Made by a program: the position numbers and the translations under genes
Part shown: positions 34,720-47,377 of the stretch, one piece after another
Layout: each line of letters opens with the position of its first letter
Numbering within the stretch: the stretch's first letter is position 1
Notes under the pieces: generated by a model
Told to the model about the DNA's origin: nothing
The model's database searches: none
The model's input: the letters and a program-made list of their open reading frames with translations, nothing else
Assembly (NCBI GenBank): GCA_035236585.1
Contig: CP141128.1
Coordinates: 36,190,684 to 36,254,683 of the forward strand
Length of the DNA stretch: 64,000 nt
Direction: 5' to 3'
Source of the DNA: Warburgia ugandensis
Taxonomy: Eukaryota; Streptophyta; Magnoliopsida; Canellales; Canellaceae

Positions 34720-35770
34720 ATTACTTTTTGGAAGAGCTTTGGGAAAATTCAGAAATTTGATCTTTCATGGTGAATGCTCCATCTTAATCTCATTTCACTC
34801 TATAAGGTCTTTTATGAAGTTATGAAGAATTTATATATTTTTAGTGCTTTCACTGAAAACTAGAGTTTTGGTCACTACGATGATAGATTTGTTATCACAC
34901 AATACAATAATTGCTTCCTCTTAGTCCTCTTTCAAATCATCCAAGAATCCTCCCAATCCAAGTACTTTTGTCATGTGTACTAGTAGCAATAATATATTCA
35001 TCTTCTGAACTTGAAACAAAAACTAATTGTTGCTTCTTGGTTGCCCATGGCATCATTCTACATCCATGACTAAGCAAAACCTAAAGTGCCCTTCTTGCCA
35101 TTTGTACAACTAGTCCAACACTACAAAACATGAGATAGGTTCAAATCGATCACATGATGATACCTGATTATAAATTCTAGTATTCCTTAGACTTACCTAA
35201 GTACTCTCTTTGTCGTGTTGTGATGAAGTTACTTGTATTATGCATAAACATTGAGATTAGGAGTACTGCAGACATATTATCTAGCCTTGTTTGGGTAAAG
35301 ATAAGTAAGTTCACATCAACCATACTTTTGAATTATTTTTCAACTATTTTTTTCAATCCATCATCTAAAATAAGTTTTTTACCTGTGTTCATTGGGTTTT
35401 CTACATGCTTGACATGTGAAACTTTTTCAATAAATCTTGCACATAATTTTTCCCATATACAAAAATACCTCTGAAATTTTGAATGAATCCCAATCCTAAA
35501 AAATAATGTAAAAGAACATAATTTGTCATTTCTAACTCTTTGATCGTACTTTTCTTGAGCTTTATTAACATTTGCAAAGAATTTTCCTTATGAATCATGT
35601 CATCAACATAGAGGCTTACTATAAGAAGGTCATTCATACTTTGGGCTTTCACATAAAAAATGGGCTTACTTTCACTTCTCTTGAATTTTTTCCAAGAAAG
35701 TTCCTATCATTACTACTGCACCAAACTCTTGGAGCCTACTAAAGTCCATGTCAAAAGTGAACAGCAATAC
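34720..35770 (-). pseudogene. Ty1/copia reverse transcriptase and RNase H fragment
   Basis: Read on the minus strand, 'APRVW' (35,740), 'GTFLEKIQERSE' and 'MNDLLIVSLYVDDMIHKENS' (catalytic YVDD near 35,605) are followed by 'IKELEMTNYVLLHYFLGLGFIQNFRGIFVYGKNYVQDLLKKFHM'. In shifted frames RNase H words then follow: 'KKQQLVFVSSSEDEYIIATS' (35,030), 'AIIVLCDNKSIIVVTK' (34,900) and 'KALPKS' (34,735). This is the standard copia order RT then RNase H. Stops and frameshifts are many. The N-terminal third of the reverse transcriptase is missing. It lies upstream, in transcription sense, of the integrase piece, which is the reverse of the normal copia order. Confidence 0.9.
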
Positions 35771-37984
35771 ATAAATAGGACATTGATGTGTAAGGAAATA
35801 TGCCAAATGATAGTGGATCTCTTCATTGAAGATGTCAGTGTCTAATGAACCAAGCCAAGGCTGATGCATAAGGCACTACAGGCCAAAGTTAGTTCCTAGA
35901 AACCAACATTTGGTCAACTTTTTACTTAGGATGGTGGTGTAAGACTTGCATGGCCATTTACCAATTCGATGCATCTAACTCAAGAAGACAACTACACTCA
36001 TATCAATGCACATCTGGTCCGACATTGGCATTCCCCTTCTCTCACCAATGTCTATCAATCAAGAAGTTATATAACTAAACCATTGTTGATCTTGATGGAC
36101 AGCTTAAAGGTGCAATCCTTGGTGCTAGTCAACATTGACCAGAGGCTTCTTGCCACTCGCATCCTCCACTTTCTTCTTTTGTGTCTCACAACTTGTCTTC
36201 CTTGATTCACTCTTATTGGAAGGTACTTAACAACATCTTCTTCCATGTTCATCTCTACTATATGATTGATTGTTGATGCTCTGCTCTAGATATTTTGCTA
36301 TAGCTTAAAATTGCTTCTCCATCAGTTGTTTTCAAGCTCAAAATGAGCTACCTAACATTTCTTTGTTTCTCCCTTCAAAAGTAAGTTAGAGCATAGTTTA
36401 AAGACCAAGTGATCTGACTCGGGGATCGGATCAGAAGGAAAACTGGTTGGCTCACCCAAAAAACACTAATGACATCATCATAATTTTAAATTAGTGGATC
36501 AGGCGAGTTAGATTGGAAAATCCGGTAGAGTTTTTGGAAAGATCGTTGAGTTTCTAATGGCTATATAAATTTTAAAATTTTACCTGACGAATGATGATGA
36601 ACAAGAGGATTCTATGCATGATTTCCCACTTCATTAATCATCAAAAATCTCTGAAATTGATTATTATAGATATAATACATTGATAAGAAGGAGACCAACA
36701 TTTTAGATTTCTAATTAATTTTTATTCTAAAATGCATCGATTGAAGAGCTTAAAGTCTGCAACTCGTTTTTTATCATGTGAATAGTAATAGTACTTTGCT
36801 TATGTTTTAAACTTGAAATTTTCTTTAATTTATTGTATTTTTTATTGATCCAAATCATTGATTATATTCTAATATGTGTTAGGAAAACTTTTACATCGGC
36901 TTTTAGTGAGAAATCGAAGTTTAAATCAATGAATTTTGTTGAAGAAGCTTAATAGGTACTATTGTGCATGTTAGTAAACATAATATGTTTAAGATTGAAT
37001 ACATCACTATTGGTTAATTTTTGTTGAAATTTAATTGGGCCATTGATTTCTTATTATTCAATTGGGTTAGTTACTAAGTTACACTAAAAATTTCCATTAG
37101 GAAGTCATTGCACTTAGTGACCAAAGTTGGCAACCTAATCACCAATTATGTTTAAAGTATGGAACATGATTTCTATTTAGAGAAGGGTCATATCAGAATT
37201 TTAAGAAACCTAACAAGGAACAAAAGTGGAAAACTAACATAATGGAAATTTTATAAAGGTCATGAAAACTTAATGGCATATTTGCAATGCTTAAAAAATG
37301 CAAAAATGTCATGTTGTTTTTGCAAAAAAAAATCCATAAATATACCCTTTGTTTCTAATGGTAATTTTTAATTTCAAAATTTTATAGTTTATGTTTTTTT
37401 TTTATATATTTAATGGTGTTAATTTAATTTAATTTGATTGCTTACATATATGCATTATTCTTATTTGAAGTGAAAAATTCAAATCTTTGTTTTGTAAGTT
37501 TATCATTGCTATTAGTTTGATAAATTTTTATATTTTTAAATATTTTTACTATATATATAATTGATTAATAATTTTTGTTCTAGATCATTGGTAAGATCAC
37601 TTGACTTAGTGGAAAACTAGATCATTACCTATTTAAGATTTTAAACATTGGGTCAGAGTAAGTGAGGAAGAAAGAAAAATCTGTACCCCCTCCCCTGCCA
37701 AATTTCTTTTTTTTTTTGAAAAATAAATCTTTTCCCTCTCACATGATTGTGAAAACTCAATGTCCAAGTTTATATGATAGCACAAAACTCCCTATTGGCT
37801 CACAATTGCATGGAGAGAGCTCATGCATCCCACAGTTGTTGGTTCCCTCTATGCAGGTAGCGATTGAGTTTTCATCCATCATGTGTCTTGGGCTAATAAG
37901 ATCATGCAACCATGTGTACCCTGGTGCCTTGATTTAAGGAAAAAAAGAAGAAGGGACCTACCCACATTTAAGATTTGATCAAAG
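35771..37984. other. No recognisable gene or element
   Basis: This AT-rich sequence has only short frames. A TGCAAAAATG word followed by a T-rich GTTTTTGCAAA near 37,300 resembles the foldback-flanking text at 5,455-5,490. The left part (36,385-36,540, GATCTGACTCGGGGATCGG) and the right part (37,585-37,640) share a short inverted word (AAGTGATC) but no convincing terminal repeat. Nothing else could be supported. Confidence 0.4.
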
Positions 37985-38215
37985 CATTATTTAAAATTTT
38001 GATTTAGGATCATTTATAATCTTGAAAATTGATTTGAAAATTTTTAGGGTGATTTACAATTCTAATCATCAATTTCAAACTTTTTAGGATCATTTATGAT
38101 CCTAATTATTGATTTTATTATTGTAAGGATGTTGATCCTATTCAAAGGACCATTTATGATCCACTCATTGATTCCTAAAATTTTTTAAAAGATCATTTAT
38201 AATCTAATTCATTGA
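37985..38215. repeat. Minisatellite a: AGGATCATTTATGATCC-type units
   Basis: About five degenerate units of roughly 45-60 bases contain GGATCATTTATGATC followed by CATTGATTT...AAAATTTTT. The unit core is itself a near palindrome. Confidence 0.7.
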
Positions 38216-38269
38216 TGATCCTACCATACACTTAATTTGCAAAGAATCCTGAAGATAAAACCTTTTATT

Positions 38270-38545
38270 TTTAATCATTAAAGAATACTAGAGATCCAAC
38301 CTTTGAATTTTAAGTTCTCAAAGGATCCAAAGAACTTTTAACTTCAAATTCTTCAAATGATTTTAGAGATACAACCTTCAAATTTTAAATTCTCAAAAGA
38401 TCGTAAAGATCCAACCTTCAATTTTCAAATTCTTAATTTATCCCATAGATTCAACCTTAAATTTTCAAATCTTTGAAGGATCTGGGGTACCTACCATCAA
38501 TTTTCAAATTCTTAAAGGATCTCAGATATTCAACTTTCAATGATT
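38270..38545. repeat. Minisatellite b: GATCCAACCTTCAATTTTCAAA-type units
   Basis: About six degenerate units of roughly 43-48 bases contain GAGATCCAACCTTCAA and TTTCAAATTCTTAAAGGAT. With minisatellite a it sits just left of the F+ LTR-like block. In plant LTR elements tandem repeats of this kind are known from the 3' untranslated region just before the 3' LTR. Confidence 0.75.
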
Positions 38546-38787
38546 TAATTAATCATCCAACCCCATTTATTAGGACAATTTATCACTTAGTTCACAGATG
38601 CATACATGTGACCTTATTATCATTCTTCTACATTCTCTTGAGCTTTCATCTTCTATCTTCGACTACTTAGTGATCTCAACCAAAGAGGGGCATTCATAGT
38701 CCCTTGCTAGTCATCTTGGCACCAAAATTAAGCTCTATGTAATCTCTTACATTAACCTCTACTATCTTTTGCTCAAGGAAGAGCAAT

Positions 38788-40358
38788 TGTAGACACCAAA
38801 ATTTGCACTGCATATAACTCTTGCAGGCCCATAATTTTAATAAGACCTAAGAGAGCTGATGAGCTTACTTAGGAACTCTATAGTGGCATATACACATATT
38901 ACACATTTCATAATATCTTTAAAATACTCAAAAGTTCCCAAAGTTTGGTTAAAATAACCCAAATTTGCAAATTCCCAAGTTTCATAAAAGTCCACTTGGA
39001 ATTGTGTGTTTCTATTACAAAAGTTTACATTGTTGCATGTTTTGCACACATAATTGTATTCTTGTACAAAAGTTCACACTATTGCGTGTTTTGAATGTGC
39101 AATTGCATGTTCCCACCACAAAGGTTTTCTTTATTGCGTGTTCTCACTGCATGCTTCCTAAAGATTTGGACCATCCATTTTTAGCAAAGATCCAAATATC
39201 AATCGATTTCTGTAGGAATTCTTAAGAAAATATGTACTAGGTGATCACATGATTGTGTAAAGTTTAGATTGCTGACCTATGATCACACAATCCTTTGATT
39301 ATTGTGTGTTTGGCTATAAAAAATACACGATCATGGATGCCCTATCCTTAAAACTTACTTTTATACTTAGTCTTGCTTTATTTGATATTTATACTCATGC
39401 CACTTACAAACTCTATAAATACTGAGATCATTTCTCATTTCCTAACAAGTTTCAAGTGGTTTTTAGTGAGTTTCTAAGTTTTTCTAGTTTCGTAAATATT
39501 GCCTAGTTCTAGGACTTTAAGAGCTAAGATCACAAGATCATAGATGTCTCTATCCAGAACTTAAAAGAATCTTTTTATTCATGGCATTACTTTATTCAAA
39601 ATTTACACACATGCCACTATTGAGCTTTATAAATAATGAGCTCATTTCTCATTTCCAAGAAGCTTTGAAAGGTGTTTAGTAAATATCTAGGTTTTGCTAG
39701 TTTAGAAAATATTGCCTAGTTCTAGGAAGATTTTTCTTGAGAGTTGAGAGGAATTGAGAGTGGTTCTAATTCCCTTTTTGGTATTCTCTTTTTACTTTCT
39801 TCTCTTGCATCTTACTTCTTGCTTTGCATTTCATCATACACCTTGCATTATGTAGCTCTTTTCTTTTCTATTGGGCACTTCTTCTTCTTTTGCTCTCTCG
39901 AAAGTGTACTCCATGTACAAAAGCCTCAACTTCCTCTCTCCCACTAAGCTTCCACAAAGGTGCTCATTGTCTACATGGAAGGGGATGGGAGGAGATATCA
40001 AGCAAGGTGGCCAATGTAGCTTTAAACTCCAAGCATTGAAATAATCTTTCATTGAGAAAAGAGGATTAAGAGCTCCCTTGAGCTCTCTTCAACTTTTTGT
40101 TTTTTTCAATTTTCGCCCATTTTATTTTCTAGTTTTTCTCACCCTTTCTTCTTAGGGACGTTCCTTTATGCACAAGAGAGTGCACTTTTTTTCTTGCTCT
40201 AGGCTTAGAATGAAGTTTCCTATTGTCTACATGGAAAGGGATACTAGGAGATCTCAAGCATTCAAGCCAATAGGAGGTTTATCTTATACTTTTGAGGGGG
40301 ATCCCTTCCTTAGAGGAAAAAGTAAGGGGTCTCAAGGAAAGTCTTCCTAGCATCCCAT
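38788..40358 (+). mobile_element. F+ : plus-oriented LTR-like block, first part
   Basis: It starts TGTAGACACCAAAATTTGC after a purine-rich AAGGAAGAG. It has two TATAAATA boxes (39,414 and 39,628) in tandem units and three imperfect units of about 55 bases at 39,006-39,150 (ACAAAAGTTCACA...TTGCGTGTT type). The part from about 39,290 to 40,358 matches the F- blocks at 2,168-4,273 and 56,553-58,476 in opposite orientation. It is interrupted at 40,358 by G and resumes at 51,660 with CCCTCTTAGGGAGAAGAAGG, matching the F- sequence directly after CATCCC. The left end is a likely LTR start; the right end is not certain. Confidence 0.55.
39300..39727 (+). promoter_or_regulatory. Tandem pair of LTR core promoters (period about 213)
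   Basis: Two imperfect units each hold a TATAAATA box (39,414-39,421 and 39,628-39,635) followed by GAGNTCATTTCTCATTTCC and, at the end, ATATTGCCTAGTTCTAGGA. TATA position and downstream C/T-rich text fit an LTR U3/R junction. Activity is inferred. Confidence 0.55.
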
Positions 40359-42471
40359 TGATATACACGAAATTATTATATTTAATATCCCTAAAAATTA
40401 CATTTTTTACCTTAGAATCACTTAATTTGTCATTAATTATAGTTTATTTGCATTTTATAGTATTAACATAGATTTGAGAAAAATTATGCATTTTTTATGT
40501 TTTAAAGCCCTAAAAAGAAGCTAGTCCACCATCCAAGCAAAGATTCTTATTATTCATATTTCAAAAGTTACACGGGTGTTATAAATTAGAAGCTGCTAAG
40601 ATGATAAGTGGTTAAATCAAGTTGACCAACATTTTAGATCACTGATCAAGCTTATATTGGAATGAATGGCTCAAACCAATCAAGTTGAACATTGGATTAT
40701 CCAGATCAATTCAGGAAGTGGAAGCTAAATTCCAACATTTTTCAAATGAATAGGGAGCTCAACATGTTCTTGGTGGGGACTTGAATGTCAATTAGAAGTA
40801 GTTGGTGGCCGATTTGGTGGAGACTTGAGACATTCTTAAGGTGAAAAAGGGGTTGAGCAAGGGCTAGACTTTCCTCTCAAATTATTTTTTCTCACTCTTA
40901 TTCTCTTTAGATGCTAGAGATACTTTGATCTTTTGGGTTTGTTTTATCCATTGGATGGTGGCTGGTTTTGGGTTGCTTTCATCTCTTTGATGAGTGACAC
41001 ATCAAGATAGCATTATTGGATGTGTTTGAAGGGAGAATTGTATTTTCTTGCTTGGAATGGAGCAGATCTTGGAGGAGTCTTGATGCGTGACACATCAAGG
41101 ATGATTTGAAGCATCAATCTAATGTAGGAGAGTTTATTTTTAACTTGCTTTATTATTTCCATGTACATATTATGATTACGACTATATTTTTCCTTTATCT
41201 AATCTTAAATTTTTAGTTGTTGTTTTTCATTTCTTAGGTTTATTGGTTGAATGTTATCATTTATGCTTGTTATTCTAGATTTTTAGATGTGTTTTTATGA
41301 TTATGTTTTTAACACTTACGAGCATTATTTATTCTAGTGTGTCAATGTTGAGTTTTAGTCATATTCAAGCATAGTTTACTTCATTATAATCTAGTATAAC
41401 TTAGGAATTAATTAGTGGTTGCTTTGGCCTAGGTTTAAGTATTGTTTTCAAGCAATCTTAGGATATTTTTTTGACTATCCTAAGCAATGCTATAAAACTT
41501 ACTAATCTAAGCTAAAGAATGATGCATTCTTTTCATATGATTCATTGCATTTTTAGTTAGATTAGAAGTTAATTATTGCATATGTTTATATGTGCTTTTT
41601 CTGTCATAATCTAGGCTAGATTTTGTTAAGTTAGGAACTTGTTTTTACATGATTTTGAGGGTATTTTTCTACTAATTTTAGGATAAATTTTCTTGATTCT
41701 TTTTTTTTTTTTTTTTTAAATTTCATGCTCATTCTATAGTTTTGATTAGTGTTCTTATTAGGCTAAATTTATATTAATTTTAGGTATATTTATCTTGTTT
41801 TTTCTATTAGGATTTTAGGCTAGATTTGAGTGCATCTTTAATTTAATCATGATAGATAATTCTCTATCTTGGGTAAGGATGAAACCATATAAAAATTAGT
41901 AATTTCTTTCATATAGAAATAACCTTTATATTAGAAAAAATAAATGAATGATTGATTCTTATGATAAGCCATCAAATTAGTACATATAATTGTTACTCTT
42001 TTCATGGGAATTATTAGGTATTTTCATATTTTAGAGACTAGTCATGATATATTAATTAGTTTGATGTGTATGAAATCTTGATAGTTTTTTATTGTAGAAA
42101 ACACAAGCTATACTTTGAGGACATAAGTTAAGCTAGGAAAATTGTGAAAATAAAGAAGATATAAGATTTAGGACTTTTAATGTGCATATATTCCATGTGT
42201 TTATTTGATTGATGTTATACTAACATGTGAAATGCAAATCTGTGCATGGTTATAATTTTATTGTGATGGATTCCAGAACCTTAGACTCTTAATTTAGTAA
42301 ATTTATCCACTTGCATAGTAGTAGTTAATTTTATTTTCTCATGTGATTTATATTGCTTGGCTAGGTTAGGATAATTTAATCTACATTCTAACTAAATTTC
42401 TAAATTTTCAATTTGAGTTCTTGTGGGATCAACCTGTACTTTCACATCTATCTTACAATAGACTTACGTAC
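40359..42471 (+). mobile_element. G: solo LTR interrupting F+ (continues 51,631-51,659)
   Basis: G starts TGATATACACG and ends AGTAAACATCA at 51,659, where F+ resumes. Without H it would be about 2.1 kb. The flanks are CCCAT (left) and CCCTC (right), an imperfect 5-bp target duplication. Its 3' part (TTCTTGTGGGATCAACCTGTACTT, 42,419) has the same layout as the end of the H LTRs (CCCTGTGGAATCGACCC), so G and H belong to related lineages. No coding frame is recognised. It holds a T run of about 19 bases at 41,700. Confidence 0.6.
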
Positions 42472-44722
42472 TATTAAGTGTTCAATTTTGCCTAAAATAA
42501 CCCTTAATTAGCATTTGATTAGATCATCCAACTAACTAATTTTGTAATTTTAAATTGATTTTATCTTTAAGTGATCATCCAACCATTGATTTGAAAATTT
42601 AATTGTTAGATGATAATTAAAGATAATTAAATAGGTAATTAATGGTATGGATGATTCTAAGTTAGTTTTCTACTTTGCAGATTAACTTTAAACGGTTCAG
42701 ATTGGCCTAATTTGATGGACCCCATGTTACAAAGCAAGGCTCCAATAGAAGTATGTTGGCATGCATGCACATCACTAGGTGCATGGGCATCACATGGGAG
42801 ACAGCATGGCATGGGCGGCATGATGGGCATCGCATGGGCAAACTGTACACCAACATGGGCAGTCATGGGGAACCCAATAAAGAAGATGCAAATGGAGCCC
42901 CTCTTATAAGATGGCTTACCACCCTTAGTTTTCTCTCTTCTTCTTCATTCTCCTTCCTAGCGGAGAGAGGTGGGAGGACAGTTCCTCTCCACCTCTCTGA
43001 TGCTCTCCCTCTCGCTCATCTCTCTTCACCCCTCTCTCTCATGCTCTCCTCCCCTAGGCTAAACTATAGGAAGCAAGTAGACCCATTCTCTTCTTCCTCT
43101 CTCACTCTCACTCTCACTCTCCCTCTCTCTCCATCCCTCCTCTCTTCTACTGCCTCCCACTCATTCTCTGCTCTCTTTGCTCATGCCTCTCTATTTCCCT
43201 TATTGCTCCCTGCGCCTGCTAACCTTTGGCCTTCTGTTCCCCTTCATAGAAAGAGACGAAAGGATTGCTCCTCTCCGTCTCTCGGTCCATCTCTCTCTCT
43301 CTCTCAGGCGCTCCTTTCACCACCTGATGTCCCTGCCCATATCCCTTCTTCTTCTTCTCTCTTCCTCTTCTCCATCTCTCTTCTCTCTGCTCTTCACTAA
43401 TCTCTCTCCTCCAACTAGTCTTCACCACTCTTTCCCTCTATTTGCCTGACACGTAGCCCAGTAGGCCACGTCAAGACATTCACCTCTTCCTCAGTTCCCT
43501 TTGACCTGGGTCCCTCTTCCCAAGTCCTCCATTCCCTGCTACCTCCCCCATCTGCTCTTTCCACTACACCACACTCCCTCCTTTCTCACTCGGTTTCTAG
43601 TAGATAACCAGAATCACCCATATCTCCATCTTCCATGCACCAGCACCAAGCCAGGCCGCACCAACTGCCTAGCCTCCTCTGTAACACCACCAACCCTTCT
43701 CCAATCACTCCTTCACCGCACGGCTCTGCCCTAGCAAGCAGAACAACTCCAACTCCCCTTCTTATTTGTTTTTTAGCATGACAGGGTTCCAGCAAACCCA
43801 CACTAAAAAAACCCCTCTCTCATTCCCATCTTCTTCTGGCACTGGCATCAGCCCGAGCCCCTTTTCCTTTTTCCCTCATCTCCTTCTTTCCTTCTCCTCT
43901 TCCTCTTCTCCCTACTCTTCCCTGCCTCCTACCAGCCAGAGGAGAAAACCCAATCCACTGGCCTCGTTTTCCCGCATCTCCTTCTTCTTCTCTCCATTCT
44001 CCATCCCATCTCTAGTAATACCCAGATTTCCCTTCACCAGTGCCGGCAAGAGAAACTGGAGAGAACCCAACTTGGGTTTCCTCCAGTTTCCCCTAATCTA
44101 CCTTTTTCCGAACTGCTCACCTCTCTTCCTATGCTCTCTCTGTCTCACTCCACCTGCGTTTTCCCTCTTCCACAGGAAGAAAACGAAGAAGAAGATGAAA
44201 CGTAATTTTTGTAACAAAATTTCATAATTGCCCTTAGGACTTTAATTTGAATGTCGTGCATGTCCTGATTTTGTCTTTTTCCTAATTTTGTCTTTATACC
44301 TATCCATGCTTTGCTTAATCCAAGTTAGTGTTGTTCTCGGATTTACTTCTATAATATGTATTTTTATTTCTTGTTTGTTGCGTGACACAATGATCAAGAT
44401 CAGGAAATTGTATTCATCTTGTTATTGTATTTAATTTGTGTTGAAGTTACATTGTTACTAATTAGTACCTTTTGTGATTTGTTGCTTGACATAATAGTCA
44501 AACAGGAAAGTTCTCTTTTTTTCCATTTACTATCATTTATTTCTTACTTAAATTTAGAGTTTTGTATACTCATGGAATGCTTAATGAACTAGAATTTTAT
44601 TTTGTCAAATTGCAATTAAAATTTGTGTAAACTCCATCCTTTCAAGTTGAGTCCCTGTGGAATTGACCCGAACTTGCACTAGCTTGACTACAACAGCCAT
44701 GAACTTGTAAAAAACATCAACA
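42472..44722 (+). mobile_element. H 5' LTR
   Basis: It runs from TATTAAGTGTTC to ACATCAACA. The part from about 42,920 to 44,190 is strongly C/T-rich on the plus strand and opens long chance frames (for example 42,753-43,400). A TTATAAGATGG word at 42,904 just before the C/T-rich part could be a TATA element, with the C/T-rich part as transcript leader. Confidence 0.85.
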
Positions 44723-44728
44723 AGTATT

Positions 44729-44746
44729 TAGCGCCTTTGGCAGGGA
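44729..44746 (+). promoter_or_regulatory. H primer-binding site (tRNA-Asp type, degenerate)
   Basis: TAGCGCCTTTGGCAGGGA differs at a few positions from TGGCGCCGTTGCCGGGGA, the plant gypsy primer site complementary to tRNA-Asp. It lies six bases after the 5' LTR. Confidence 0.75.
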
Positions 44747-45976
44747 CCCGCAATGGTGTTTTCATAAATTTTAATTAAAAATCAAGAAAAAATTAAAATT
44801 TTCAAAAAAAATCATAAAATTTCAAAAATTCAAAAATTCTAGAAGTTGCATTATTTTAACATCTTAGGCATTTTAGGTGCATTTTAAATTTTGTTAGTGC
44901 ATAAATTCAATTTCTCCTAATTTTTGGTACTTACTAGTAATCTCTTATTTTGCAAAAAAAATGGAAAAGAAAGGGGAAATTCAAGGAGTTTAATTAGAAT
45001 AGTTACAATTTATTTTTGAGTGAATTGTAGTGAGAATTTCATGTAATTATTTTATTTTTATAATTTATTTAAAAGGCTATAATAAGCAGGTCAAGGGTGG
45101 GCCATCGTAACCTGAAATTGGAGGTGGAATGTAAATGGCCCCACCCTTGTACGAGAAGACATTTTTCAGGACCCCACTGTGAGAAATTTCTTAACTCCTT
45201 ACATGTTCTAGTTTAGGTTATGCATTATAGATTAAAATTGCATTTTTTGTTAGTGTAAAAGTATATTGAATGCATTCGATATATGTTGCATTTTTAGGGT
45301 TTGCATTACTTGTTAATTTTTATTGCATTTTTAGGGCATGTTAATTGCTTTAAGGTGATTATATGTTAATCGAATTGTCATGGAATGAAAAAAAAATTAG
45401 TAGGGGCACGCGACCCCACAAGATCAAGGGTAAATTTCATCACCACCTCTTGACCTACTTAGGATAATCACCACAAGCACATATCCCAACCTTCCAATTT
45501 AATTTAAAATCAATTAGAAGAGACCTATAGGGCCCATCACATGCTCATAGGACCCTCTTGGAAGGAGGCAACCTATTGCCACTCCAGTGGCCCCTATGTA
45601 ACCGACTATGCTAGTTTTTAAATGACGAGCTTGGCTAGCACATTCTATGACTCAGACTACCTATAGCTAGCTGAGCAAGGTGTAAAGTGGTTGGTTAGGT
45701 AGGATTTAACTGGTAAGCAATGGGACAAGTTTGAAAGAGAAGATGAGCATTAGATTAGGCTAATTTAAAAGCTTCTCCCCAACACTATTCTAAGATAATC
45801 AAATTGTCTACTTGCTAGCCTTAGGGGTGTTTGAATTATTGTGCACTATCATTAGCATTTAGGTTGCATTAGTTAGGTAGTAAAAAAAAAAAAAAGGAAA
45901 AGGAAAAGAAAAAGAAAAGAAAAGAAAGGATAAGTGTGTGCATTATGAGGATATGTGTGAAACAAAAATAGGGTAA
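44747..45976 (+). other. H leader between primer site and gag-like frame
   Basis: The first 200 bases are A/T-rich with AAAATTTCAAAAATTC words, as is common after the primer site in Athila/Tat elements. The rest has no frame I recognise. A purine tract (GAAAAGAAAAGAAAGG type) lies at 45,883-45,930. Confidence 0.5.
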
Positions 45977-47377
45977 AATCCTAATTTGTCTCACACATCG
46001 ATAGATAAGGTGGAAAGGTTATATGCTTATATGCAAAATACTGAGACATTTCAACAACCTCAGTATGAGAATTTATACACCTATCGAAACTACGCATATC
46101 CTACTAATTCATAGCCATTAAGCTCCACATACAATGACTATTATCAGGAGCCAGTAGATGTACCTAGTGCATTTACACAACCTAGCAACAATTACTATCC
46201 TGAGATAGATCATCAAGACTATAATGAATGGGCTAGGCATCAAGAACAACAATGGTCTCAGGATTATCAACCATATCAGGAACAACCAGCCCGGTCCTAC
46301 ATTGATCAACCTTACCAGAATTATTTGGAAAATCAAGGACAACCATCATGGTTTCAACCTAATCAAAACTTTCCTAATACTCCAATGCCACAACATTATG
46401 AGCCATTCGAGTTAATGTAGTCGGCACAGAAGGAAGACACATTTGACAAGACACTTAGGTTAGTTGCAGAATCTACTAAACAATGTTGTGAAGAGATGGG
46501 TTGATTACATACTGCATTTATGGAAAGGTTTGGAGAATTTGAACCAAATGAGAATAAGGATGAACCATCTATTAATGATGATAGGATAGAAAATTCATTT
46601 GATCATTTTGAAATACAAAGTCCCATACCATCCACAAAAACCTTCAATATAGATATACTCAAGGCGGATCTAAGTCATTGTTATGATTCTGATGAAGAGA
46701 CATCCATTGAGGAGGAAACTGAATTCTTAGAAACCTTCAACCCAAAACCACTCAATTCTTGTCCTGCTTATTTCTACAAAATTAATGAAGGCACATCTTT
46801 TGAAGAGATAAAGGAATTGTTGGAGATTATGCCATCAATGAACACTTCTCAATGGCAAGTAAGAGTAGATTCCTCTATAAAGCCTGATATTCCAAGTGAG
46901 CCATGTCATGACGAAGATGTACCTAACTTGGACTTACAAAATTTATTTGAACAACCACAAGATAGTCATATAGGCTCATATAAAACCTTACATGTGCCCA
47001 CAGAATAGGAAGAAAAAGGGTTAATTGATGTATTGGTCCTACATCAACCAACCTTAGGGTACACATCAGAAGAGAACAAGGGTTTAAGTCAAACCATGTC
47101 CCTCCCTCTATTAATACAAGAACAAACTTGTAAGGAAGGACATAGTCAACTTATATTCCCATTTCAGGACAATATTAAGGATTCGAAGGAAAAAGATAAA
47201 CTAAATACAATGGTCATTGTTCACCAAAAAATTGGTTCAGAGAGGGACAATTCATCTCAAATTGATCCCAAGCAATTCACAGTGTGTCAAAATGTCATTA
47301 TATTATCACCACTACAAAATACAAGGTGGAAGAATTATATTGACTACCGTGAAATACTAAAAATAGGAGATCATTAA
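45977..47377 (+). pseudogene. H gag-like frame (four in-frame stops)
   Basis: A single frame stays open, apart from four stop codons, for about 465 codons without a shift. The N-terminal third is rich in Gln, Tyr, Pro and Asn ('YYQEPVDVPSAFTQPSNNYYPEI', 'QPSWFQPNQNFPNTPMPQHYE' in part). A helix-like segment follows ('KEDTFDKTLRLVAESTKQCCEEM', then 'LHTAFMERFGEFEPNEN'), then an acidic part (46,560-46,760) and a part with 'WQVRVDSSIKPDIPSEPCHDEDVPNLDLQ'. The last open piece is 47,033-47,377. The layout resembles the linker and C-terminal part of gag-like proteins in non-autonomous Athila/Tat derivatives. No zinc knuckle is seen. Lack of frameshifts alongside four stops suggests constraint until recently. 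The exact function is unknown. Confidence 0.6.

Noticed and set aside
36385-37660. Possible terminal-inverted-repeat DNA element
   Set aside because: Only a short AAGTGATC word is inverted at the two sides; no convincing terminal repeat or target duplication is visible.
40700-40810. TTGGTGGGGACTTGAATGTC, reminiscent of a LINE endonuclease GGDLN motif
   Set aside because: A single short word with no further endonuclease or reverse transcriptase motifs nearby.
42753-43400. 215-codon open frame on plus strand
   Set aside because: It lies in the C/T-rich part of the H 5' LTR, is Ser/Leu/Pro-rich without any domain, and is not kept in the same form in the 3' LTR.
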